Below, piece after piece: positions 1-7,282 of a DNA stretch of 64,000 nt. Source of the DNA: Verrucomicrobiales bacterium (GTDB lineage: Bacteria > Verrucomicrobiota > Verrucomicrobiia > Limisphaerales > UBA11358). Each line of letters opens with the position of its first letter. Position 1 is the first letter of the stretch. Both the position numbers and the translations under genes were made by a program. The stretch covers positions 310,001-374,000 of the forward strand of contig JAQTQB010000002.1 of the NCBI GenBank assembly GCA_028712475.1. The letters are read 5' to 3'. The notes beneath the pieces were generated by a model. The model ran no database searches. It was not told the origin of the DNA and worked only from the letters and a program-made list of their open reading frames with translations.

Positions 1-1
1 A

Positions 2-238
2 GATCAACGCCTGATGTTTCGCAAGCCGCTGAAACAATGGGTGGTGGAATTGCCATCGGAACAATTTATCCGGGTTCACCGGCAGGCCATCGTCAATCTG
101 GCCTTTCTCGATTTCGTGGATAAGGATTCCGATGGCAGATTGCAGATTCATTTGCGTGAATTCAAGCAGGTCATCCCGATCAGCCAGCGCGAGACACCCA
201 GATTCAACCGCTGCTTGAAGCAATACCAGACGCGCTAA
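2..238 (+). CDS. LytTR-type DNA-binding regulator, C-terminal end (5' truncated by window)
   Basis: The reading frame is open from the first bases of the window, so only the last 78 or so residues are seen. The stretch LPSEQFIRVHRQAIVNL is the hallmark of the LytTR DNA-binding domain (FxRxHRSxxVN core), followed by the usual short strand and a final PISQRE-like segment before the stop. LytTR domains usually sit at the C terminus of two-component response regulators and bind direct repeats upstream of targets. The receiver half lies outside the window, so whether this is a full response regulator is inferred. The ATG at position 14 is internal, not the start. Confidence 0.8.
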   Translation, partial: DQRLMFRKPLKQWVVELPSEQFIRVHRQAIVNLAFLDFVDKDSDGRLQIHLREFKQVIPISQRETPRFNRCLKQYQTR

Positions 239-585
239 ACGGGTTGTGTCCGTGGGCAGGCTTGCTTCGTCGCCCATGCGATGCAGAGCCTGAAACGTGA
301 AAACGAAAAGCGCGGGTCAGGAGTAATCTGATATTCACACCCTCCCGTCGCTGGCTCGTTCCCTCACCGTCAAATCCCCCGCATTTTCCACCAGCGCCCG
401 GCTGCACCTTGGCAACCGAACCAAATCGTGACACGCACTGTCTTCGGCGGGGTTACAAATCTTGCAGTGGATGGCTTGGTTGCCGCTAAAAGCAGTCGCT
501 CACTGCAAATATCCCATCGTTCATTGCAATCAATTATCAATTGATTCAACCCGAGTGTATCAAGGGCATAGACAATTCATAAAAA
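239..585. other. Intergenic gap with no recognised feature
   Basis: About 350 bases between the LytTR gene and the pseudopilin cluster. No reading frame with recognisable coding character is seen, and I see no convincing hairpin terminator. It probably holds the end of the upstream transcript and the promoter of the pilin cluster, but I cannot point to clear -35/-10 boxes. Confidence 0.4.
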
Positions 586-1107
586 TTGGACATGAGGACA
601 AATCTTACATCTATGAACGGACGGTGCCGGCCGGCGGGGGTTCAGGCTTTCTCGCTGGTGGAGTTGATGATTGCCGCCTGTATCATGGCCATTGTCTTTG
701 CGTCTCTGTTTGCAGGCATTTCGACCACTTTCAGTCTGATGGACGTAACGCGTGAGAATTTACGGGGCACTCAAATCATGGTTTCCCGTTTGGAAGGGCT
801 GCGATTGTGCGCTTGGAGCAACGGTCAGTTATTCAACACCAACGTGGTTCCGCCCAATTATACGGAATCGTTCTATCCGCTCGGCCTGAACTCATCTACC
901 AACGTTGGCACCATCTATACCGGCACATTGATTGTTACAACCAACTTTGCATTAAATCCGCCCGCCACCTACAGCAACAAGCTGGCAAAGGTGACAATTG
1001 CAATCGCATGGGTCAGCAGCCATGGAAGCGCCACAAATGTCCACCAACGCTCCATGATCACCTATGTCGCCCAATATGGCATGCAGAATTATACATACGC
1101 CCACTGA
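586..1107 (+). CDS. Minor pseudopilin, PilV/GspI-like prepilin
   Basis: A 173-residue protein with a class III prepilin signal: a short basic leader followed by AFSLVELMIAACIMAIVFA, with Glu at position +5 of the mature protein and a hydrophobic helix. The residue before Phe is Ala rather than the usual Gly, which some prepilin peptidases accept. The rest is a short globular domain rich in Thr and Asn. It is the first of three adjacent genes with prepilin-like or PilX-like N termini, so it is probably a minor pilin of a type IV pilus or type II secretion-like machine in the inner membrane. The start is uncertain: TTG at 586, ATG at 592 and ATG at 613 are all possible, with no strong ribosome binding site. 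Confidence 0.75.
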   Translation: MDMRTNLTSMNGRCRPAGVQAFSLVELMIAACIMAIVFASLFAGISTTFSLMDVTRENLRGTQIMVSRLEGLRLCAWSNGQLFNTNVVPPNYTESFYPLGLNSSTNVGTIYTGTLIVTTNFALNPPATYSNKLAKVTIAIAWVSSHGSATNVHQRSMITYVAQYGMQNYTYAH

Positions 1108-1126
1108 CCATTAACCAACAAACCAC

Positions 1127-1675
1127 ATGTTAAAACATTTTTCATTCTCATCACGCCGTCGGGCGCAATTCCGCCGTGGTTTCACGCTGGTGGAAACGCT
1201 CGTGGCCACGTTCGGCGCCTCTGCCATTTTGGGTTCCATTCTGGTCACTGGCAGCACTATCACCAACACGATGGCGGCAATCGTCAATTATAATGATCTG
1301 AATAAATGCAGCCGCAACACTTTGGACATCATGAGCCGGGATCTCCGCAACACCGCCACAGTAACATCCTTGAGCAATAATCAGGTGACCGTGACCAACG
1401 CCATCACAGGTGATTCGATCAGCTATAATTGGGATGGAACAAACAATTTCACCCGCACCGTGAATGGTTCCCGCACCGTTATGCTGACGGGTTGTGATAC
1501 GCTGACTTTCAATGGCTATCAACGCAACCCCACAAACAACTTCCAATTTGTGCCTGCACATACGGCCTCGGCAACCAAACTGATCAGCGTCAGCTGGCGT
1601 TGCTCTCGCCAGATTTTGGGCGCCAAACTCAATACCGAGAGCGTTCAGACGGCGCAAATTTGCATCCGCAATTAA
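1127..1675 (+). CDS. Minor pseudopilin, PilW/GspJ-like prepilin
   Basis: A 182-residue protein with a canonical prepilin cleavage site (RRG/FTLVETLVATFGAS) after an Arg-rich leader of about 18 residues, then the hydrophobic alpha-1 helix. The globular part contains a segment near residues 56-75 (NTLDIMSRDLRNTATVTSL) typical of the PilW/GspJ group (ARxxLxxxLRxA-like). It starts 20 bases after the preceding pseudopilin and is followed 19 bases later by a PilX-like gene, so the three are probably cotranscribed. Family size agrees. Function as a minor pilin or initiation complex subunit is inferred from sequence and context. Confidence 0.8.
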   Translation: MLKHFSFSSRRRAQFRRGFTLVETLVATFGASAILGSILVTGSTITNTMAAIVNYNDLNKCSRNTLDIMSRDLRNTATVTSLSNNQVTVTNAITGDSISYNWDGTNNFTRTVNGSRTVMLTGCDTLTFNGYQRNPTNNFQFVPAHTASATKLISVSWRCSRQILGAKLNTESVQTAQICIRN

Positions 1676-1693
1676 AACAAAAAGAGATCAACC

Positions 1694-3094
1694 ATGAAAA
1701 TTCAAATTATCCCTGCCCTAAAACGCCGTGATGGTGGTGCCTTGGTGATTACGGCGATCGTCCTGGTCTTTATCGGAGCGGTGCTGGCCACCTACCTGCT
1801 ATTGTCACAGAATGAATACATGCTCGTTGCCCGCTCGCAAACATGGAACAGTTCGATGGCATTGACCGAGGCGGGCGTGGAAGACGGCCTGGCCTTCATC
1901 AATAAATACGAGGGTAATTTCACGATGGTGACAAACTGGTCCACGGCGGCGTCGGCAGCCGAAGACAATTGGACCGTGGCTGGCAACATCTATTCCATGC
2001 ACCGTGTGGTCAGCCCCGGTGGTGATTACTACGATGTCACAATAGACAATTCAAATCCAAGCAGCCCCGTCATTAACTCTGCTGGCATGGCCAACTACAC
2101 TTTGAGCGCATCCCGGTCGCCGTTTATGCTCGCGGCTGCCGGTCTTTCAGCGCCCGCTTCTTCCGTTCCCATCAGCCGCAAAGTCATGGTGCAAGCGGTC
2201 TATTCGGCGCTCTTTCCCGGCGCGATTACGACCTCGACGAACATTGACTTAAATGGCAATAACGTGCGGGTGGACAGCTTTGATTCCACGCTCACCAATG
2301 CCAGCGCTTGGAAGACCAACTTCGGCTACGGCATTTACGACATCACCAAGGCCAGGGCCAACGGAAACGTTGCAACTGATTCTTCGCTGGTTGGCGCTAT
2401 TTCAGTGGGGCAGGCCAACATATACGGCCATTTGGACACCGGCCCCGGCGGCACTGCAACGGTGGGCAACAACGGCTATGTGGGACCGCTGCCTCAAAGC
2501 GGATCGGGCATTCAAGCAGGCTATTCTGCCGATGACATGAACATGGTGTTCCCTCCGGTGGTGCTGCCAGGTGGTGCCAGCGGTTGGCCGAGCGTTCCTG
2601 GTAACAATGTCATCACAGCCAGTGGAAATTATTACATTATTGGGATCAATAATAGTCTGACCATCAATGCACCCAATGTTACCATTTATGTGGAAGGGAG
2701 CATCAGTCTTAGTGGTAACAATTCCATCACGGTGGGCACCAACGCCAGCCGGGTGACACTTTATGTGGGCGGACCGTCTTTCAGCACGACCGGCAACGCA
2801 ACTGTTAATAATCAAACACAGAACGCCGTGGTTCTCGGAGTGTATGGACTGCCCACGCTGACCAGCATTAACTTTGGCGGTAATGCAGCTTACACCGGCA
2901 CCATTTATGCACCACAGGCTGCCTTTTCCTTTGGTGGTGGCGGTGGCACCACTTATGACTATGTTGGCGCATTAGTCGCCTATAATGCCAAGCTGAATGG
3001 CCACGCCAACTTTCATTATGACGAAAGTCTAAAACGGAACGGGCCGGGCATTGGCTACGTCCCCTACAATTGGAAGGAAATCACCGGCAATTGA
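1694..3094 (+). CDS. PilX-like pilus assembly protein with long beta-rich C terminus
   Basis: A 466-residue protein. Residues 10-36 (RRDGGALVITAIVLVFIGAV) form a basic-then-hydrophobic N terminus like that of PilX/GspK-type proteins, which lack the Phe-Thr-Leu-Ile-Glu motif. The segment around residues 45-70 (MLVARSQTWNSSMALTEAGV) resembles the SRxxAxxAAEAGL region that follows the helix in PilX. The C-terminal half (from about residue 290) is rich in Gly, Asn, Thr and Val with regular short beta repeats, similar to DUF7305-type domains that follow PilX N termini. An AGAGATCAACC sequence just before ATG could serve as ribosome binding site. Probably exported and membrane anchored. Confidence 0.65.
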   Translation: MKIQIIPALKRRDGGALVITAIVLVFIGAVLATYLLLSQNEYMLVARSQTWNSSMALTEAGVEDGLAFINKYEGNFTMVTNWSTAASAAEDNWTVAGNIYSMHRVVSPGGDYYDVTIDNSNPSSPVINSAGMANYTLSASRSPFMLAAAGLSAPASSVPISRKVMVQAVYSALFPGAITTSTNIDLNGNNVRVDSFDSTLTNASAWKTNFGYGIYDITKARANGNVATDSSLVGAISVGQANIYGHLDTGPGGTATVGNNGYVGPLPQSGSGIQAGYSADDMNMVFPPVVLPGGASGWPSVPGNNVITASGNYYIIGINNSLTINAPNVTIYVEGSISLSGNNSITVGTNASRVTLYVGGPSFSTTGNATVNNQTQNAVVLGVYGLPTLTSINFGGNAAYTGTIYAPQAAFSFGGGGGTTYDYVGALVAYNAKLNGHANFHYDESLKRNGPGIGYVPYNWKEITGN

Positions 3095-3131
3095 TTGTCC
3101 ATGAGGATGGGGAATATCGTTCAATCAGTGG

Positions 3132-3980
3132 ATGGCATTAAAATCACGGCATTTTATGAAGAGCATCAAAAATGTAATCGGAATTGAGATCAATCCCAAG
3201 TTTGTGGGGGCTCTTTTCACGGAGCGAATTGAGAACTCTCTTCGGGTATTTTGCTTCTACACCAATGGGGAAACGAGCCAGTTTGACATGCCGGCTGATG
3301 AAAATCTCGGCAACCTGCAAAATTTCCATTCAAAGCTGAACATGGATGAAGCTTGCTCAAGCGTCATCGTTGACGAGGTTGTTCAAGGGAGGGTTTATGT
3401 TAGTTCGGAGGGCAGCCACTGGCTTTACACTCTGCTTTCTACTCCGGGCAATGTTCTTCCCCCATTTAATGCCGACATCTGCAACCTTGCATGGCAATGT
3501 TGCTGGCGATCCCAGACGGCAGATGTTCTTGAATACGGCAAGCCCGGAGATCCCGTGCACTGCTTTGCCATACGCACCCAAATCAGCGAAAATGACGCCA
3601 CACGACTGGTGAAGGATTCCAATGCTTTTACCAATCCTCTGTCCGTTCAAAAAAAACAACCTCACCGCTGGCTTTACCTGAACATCGGGGCCGTGCTTGC
3701 CTTCTTGGGAATACTTATCGTCTTGACGCTGTTTCATTCCTTTAAAAAAAGCGCGAACGATTCAGTCCAGTCATCTGTGACAACCGAGGCAACAGCAGAA
3801 ACCAGAGACAACAGCTTTTATTTGCTTTATAACCATCAGATCAGCGGACCTTACGCCATGAAAATCATCACCAGTATGAATGCGGGTGGTCTGCTTAACT
3901 CGGAGACCATGTGCCGGCCTGAAAACTCCGCAGAATGGATCAGCCTGGCCACACTGTTTCCGTCCCAGCTCCAAAAATGA
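3132..3980 (+). CDS. Single-pass membrane protein with C-terminal GYF_2 domain
   Basis: About 282 residues. There is one clear membrane helix (about residues 184-202, LNIGAVLAFLGILIVLTLF) and a C-terminal segment of about 50 residues (FYLLYNHQISGPYAMKIITS and onward, ending in AEWISLATLFP) that fits the GYF_2 (DUF4339) domain: a Tyr-Gly-Pro-Tyr-like core and the final Glu-Trp. The N-terminal soluble domain is not recognised. An ATG at 3156 (MKSIKNVIGIEINPK) is an equally good start. The stop overlaps the start of the next gene (ATGA), so translation is probably coupled. Its place in the pseudopilin cluster suggests an accessory assembly role, but that is inference. Confidence 0.65.
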   Translation: MALKSRHFMKSIKNVIGIEINPKFVGALFTERIENSLRVFCFYTNGETSQFDMPADENLGNLQNFHSKLNMDEACSSVIVDEVVQGRVYVSSEGSHWLYTLLSTPGNVLPPFNADICNLAWQCCWRSQTADVLEYGKPGDPVHCFAIRTQISENDATRLVKDSNAFTNPLSVQKKQPHRWLYLNIGAVLAFLGILIVLTLFHSFKKSANDSVQSSVTTEATAETRDNSFYLLYNHQISGPYAMKIITSMNAGGLLNSETMCRPENSAEWISLATLFPSQLQK

Positions 3981-4768
3981 ATATGAAACAACTTGCTTGC
4001 CGATTTTTTGGCGTCGTCTGTTTATTGGGAATATTGACGTCCGCCGCTGGCGGACAGCCAGCCAGTGACGGATCGGACAAACTTGTGGCGCAAGGGAACA
4101 CATTCCGGAGCAACGGCAAGTTGACTGAAGCGTTATGGGCTTATCGTCAGGCCGCCAAGGCAGGCAACGTAAAAGGGGCCTTTGCCGCCGGCGACATGCT
4201 GTTCGCCCAAGGGCAGTCTGACAATGGTCGGGAACGGGTTTTGAAACTTTCCGAAGGCATCGGCTATTTATATTTCGCCGCCACCAACCGGCATCCTCAA
4301 GCTTGTGCCAAACTTGCGAACGCGTTGAAAAACGGAATCGGCATTCAAACAAATCTGACTTGTGCCTATGCCTGGCTGAAACTTGCCGCCCAATACAATC
4401 CTTCATACAAGCCGGATTTAGACCGGCTGGTTGTCCTGCTCCAACCGGAAGATGTCCTGCAGGCCCAAAAAATAGCAGCCGAATATATTTCTGGTCACTG
4501 GCCGGATCGGGTGGCGCGCCCAGTTGACCAGGGTGATTCCCGGCTCACTATCCAGGGGGTGAGCGTCAACGGAAACGGGTCGCTGATCATCTTAAATGGT
4601 GGAACCCTCAAGGTCGGTGAAATGATTAATGTCGCCCCGGTCAGGAGCCCGAAGCATGCTGCCACAGAAAAACTGGTGGTTTCTTGCTTCGAAATTGGCG
4701 CCGACTATGCGCTTGTTGCAGTGGCTGGTGAACCAAACCTGAAAATGCTGTCCGTCGAACCCCGCTAA
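3977..4768 (+). CDS. Secreted Sel1-repeat protein with GspB/PilP-like C terminus
   Basis: About 263 residues from the ATG that overlaps the previous stop; this start gives a good signal peptide (MNMKQLACRFFGVVCLLGIL then Ala-Gly-Gly). The middle carries two or three Sel1/TPR-type repeats (for example ALWAYRQAAKAGNVKGAF and CAYAWLKLAAQYNP). The last 80 residues include LIILNGGTLKVGEMI, which resembles the inner-membrane GspB/PilP domain (INGxxVxxGD) that contacts secretin. That resemblance is weak and is an inference, but it fits the position at the end of a pseudopilin operon. No obvious terminator follows. Confidence 0.65.
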   Translation: MNMKQLACRFFGVVCLLGILTSAAGGQPASDGSDKLVAQGNTFRSNGKLTEALWAYRQAAKAGNVKGAFAAGDMLFAQGQSDNGRERVLKLSEGIGYLYFAATNRHPQACAKLANALKNGIGIQTNLTCAYAWLKLAAQYNPSYKPDLDRLVVLLQPEDVLQAQKIAAEYISGHWPDRVARPVDQGDSRLTIQGVSVNGNGSLIILNGGTLKVGEMINVAPVRSPKHAATEKLVVSCFEIGADYALVAVAGEPNLKMLSVEPR

Positions 4769-5014
4769 ATCTTTTGCCGCGTCGTGTCGCATCTCGCTGG
4801 CAGGGATTTTGGCATATCTAAACAAGGAACTCGAGACTGACAATTTATTGTCTCGTTTCAACAATCGGACGCACGCTGTTTTGTCTTGATACACATCCGA
4901 CGTGGGTGGTTTTGAGGCATGAACAGACCGGACGCAAACCCGTATGAATGGCGTGCCTTCGATGGCGCAAATGATCCAAGAAAGGGCACAATAATTGCAT
5001 ACGGGCATGAAGCT

Positions 5015-6478
5015 ATGGATAATTTCTATGTTGCTTGCGATCTTGGCGTGGAACACGGTCGTGTTGCATTGGGCACCCTGCACAAGGGCCGGCTTACAAT
5101 CAGCGAAGTCCACCGTTTTCAAAATCTTCCGCTTGAGGAAAAAGCATCCCGCCTCTGGAACATCCCCTATTTATATGGTGAAATCCTGACGGGCCTCCGC
5201 GAAATCGGAACTTACAACGAACCCATCAACAGCATCAGTTGCCATTCGTGGGGCGGGGATTACATGCTTTTCGACCATGATGGTTCATTGAACACGCCGG
5301 TTCATCTTCACTCCGATTCCAAGCTGGAGGAAGGAATGCAGGAAATTCTCGATAAAGTTCCCCCAGAAACCATTTATGATGAAACAGGCGTAACCGGGCA
5401 GCCGGGCAATACTTTGTTCCAGCTGGCGACCGAGAAATCCCGGCGGCTCAACCATGCCGGTCAACTTCTGCCCATCGCCGATGGATTTAATTATCTCCTG
5501 TCCGGCACACCCCGCGTTGAGATGTCTTCAGCCGGCACCACGCAGCTTTTCAATCCCCTCGCCAAGACATGGTCGGAACGATTGCTTGCCGCTGCCCGGC
5601 TGCCGGCCAAATTGTTTCCAGCCATTGTCCCGGCGGGCACCAACTTGGGAGCGCTGCGAGCGGCGATTGCCACGGACACAAAATTGGATGATGTGCAGGT
5701 CATTGCGTCCTGTTCGCATGAAATTGCTGCGGCACTGGCCGGGCTGCCTGTCGGCGCGGAAGAATGCTGGGCGTTTATGCGGCCCGGCTCCCGGGCGCTC
5801 ATGGGCACCAATCTCGTCAAACCTATCATCAACGACGCCACCCGTGAGTCTCTTTTTTCCAACCAAATCGGTTACGCCGGTTCCGTCGGTTTCCACAAAC
5901 AGATCATGGGCCTCTGGATTTTGGAAGAATGCGAGCGGTTATGGAAGGAACGGGGGGGCCACGACATTGAGCGGAATATGCTCATCCATTTCGCGGGTGA
6001 ATCGCCGCCCTTTGAATCCCTGGTGGATCTGACCGACCCGCGATTTCTCACAACGGGCGACATGCCGCTCGAAATTCAGGCATTCTGCCGGGACACCAAC
6101 CAGACGGTGCCCCGCAAACCAGGCCCCATCATCCGTTGCATATTGGAAAGCCTCGCCACGCTGTATCGCAATACACTGCGCGAGATGGAATCCCTGACCG
6201 GGCACAAAATCACAAAGCTTTTCGTTCTGGATGGACAGGAAATCAGCCTGCTGAATCATTTCACCGCCAATGCGCTGCAGCTTCCCGTGGTGGTTGTCCC
6301 GCCCGGATCCGGAGCGGCCGGCAACATGATGGTGCAGGCGCTGGCGCAAGGTCATGTTAAGTCACTCGAAGAAGCGCGGGAAGTCTTGAGGAACTCAATA
6401 AAAACCAAAACCATCGCTCCGCACACCAATGCCTGGCCTTGCCTCGATTTGGTGGACAGGAGTGGTGTGAATGTGTGA
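5015..6478 (+). CDS. rhaB: Rhamnulokinase-like FGGY carbohydrate kinase
   Basis: A 487-residue FGGY kinase from the ATG at 5015; an in-frame ATG at 4919 would add 32 residues without family similarity. The N terminus YVACDLGVEHGRVALGTLHK matches the DLGxxxGR phosphate-1 motif of rhamnulokinases, and GRLTISEVHRFQN follows as in RhaB. The C-terminal half has the GSGAAGNMM adenosine-binding motif and a LFVLDGQE segment. It would phosphorylate L-rhamnulose or a related ketose with ATP. No isomerase or aldolase gene is next to it, so the exact sugar is uncertain; RhaB is the best family match. Confidence 0.75.
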   Translation: MDNFYVACDLGVEHGRVALGTLHKGRLTISEVHRFQNLPLEEKASRLWNIPYLYGEILTGLREIGTYNEPINSISCHSWGGDYMLFDHDGSLNTPVHLHSDSKLEEGMQEILDKVPPETIYDETGVTGQPGNTLFQLATEKSRRLNHAGQLLPIADGFNYLLSGTPRVEMSSAGTTQLFNPLAKTWSERLLAAARLPAKLFPAIVPAGTNLGALRAAIATDTKLDDVQVIASCSHEIAAALAGLPVGAEECWAFMRPGSRALMGTNLVKPIINDATRESLFSNQIGYAGSVGFHKQIMGLWILEECERLWKERGGHDIERNMLIHFAGESPPFESLVDLTDPRFLTTGDMPLEIQAFCRDTNQTVPRKPGPIIRCILESLATLYRNTLREMESLTGHKITKLFVLDGQEISLLNHFTANALQLPVVVVPPGSGAAGNMMVQALAQGHVKSLEEAREVLRNSIKTKTIAPHTNAWPCLDLVDRSGVNV

Positions 6479-6507
6479 GCCAGGGACAACACACCTTGGA
6501 GGCAGGG

Positions 6508-6770
6508 TCAATTCCGATAGGTGAAGTTACCCATGTTTATCACGCCCGCTTTGCCGGCGGCAGCCACCATTTTCTTCGCGTCGGCATGATTCAAAGCCAG
6601 CGGCTTCTCGCACAAGACATGTTTTCCATGCGCCAGGCACCCCAGCGACACCGGCAGGTGCAAGCGATCTGGCCTCACGATGCTCACGGCGTCAACTTTA
6701 GCGCGTTTCAGTAAATCCCCCACAGAACTGAATGTTTCAGGTATGCCACGGTTCTTGGCATACTCCTTTG
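6508..6770 (-). pseudogene. Truncated Gfo/Idh/MocA-family oxidoreductase fragment
   Basis: On the minus strand a stretch of about 87 codons reads EYAKNRGIPETFSSVGDLL, then VDAVSIVRPDRLHLPVSLG and GKHVLCEKPLALNHADAKKM. This is the N-terminal Rossmann half of Gfo/Idh/MocA dehydrogenases, including the EKP motif with its catalytic Lys. It runs into a TGA at 6508, and upstream the Gly-rich nucleotide-binding start is missing. With both ends lost it is a gene fragment. It lies just downstream of the rhamnulokinase gene and may be the remains of a linked sugar dehydrogenase. Confidence 0.7.
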
Positions 6771-7051
6771 GCCGTCTCGAACGGATCTTCGCCAATCTTG
6801 GTCTCGCAATCCCACACCGGGCATTGGGACAAACCCCGCTCCTTGACCAATCGCTCAAAAGTTTGCCGCCGGGCAATTACAGGTCCTAACTCCATCGGTT
6901 CATCCACCAGTAGCGCCATCCCGAATGGCGAGTTATAATCGGAGATGAAAACTGCCACCGCGAAAAGTTCACATTCGCACTTGCGGACAAAAGTCCCATC
7001 GGAACCAATCGGGCGATGGTTTGGCGTGCCTTTGACTTGGGAATTGCTCAT
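6737..7051 (-). CDS. Unrecognised 104-residue reading frame upstream of the oxidoreductase fragment
   Basis: An open frame of 104 codons on the minus strand. I do not recognise the product. The composition is protein-like (alternating hydrophobic and charged residues, Trp and Cys present, no membrane segment). Its last 10-11 codons overlap, in another frame, the start of the Gfo/Idh/MocA fragment. If one base were restored near 6770 the two would run on as one frame, so this may itself be part of a broken gene. Treat as low confidence. Confidence 0.3.
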   Translation of the reverse strand: MSNSQVKGTPNHRPIGSDGTFVRKCECELFAVAVFISDYNSPFGMALLVDEPMELGPVIARRQTFERLVKERGLSQCPVWDCETKIGEDPFETAKGVCQEPWHT

Positions 7052-7282
7052 TTCGATCTCGCAAAATTACAGTTCTCCCCCGGTTCTGCCGAGTTTCACC
7101 CCATATCCGAATTAATGAAATTGGCGGACACTGGCGGGGATTGTGGTCGCGTTGAATGATAAAACTTTTCGCATGGCCATGTCGAATCCAGCATGACAAC
7201 ATGAAGCAAGAATTAATCCGGCTGTCACGAAGCTCTGAATCGGTGTGGTGCCGATCTTCGCGCTTCTGCGGATGTTGCTGAC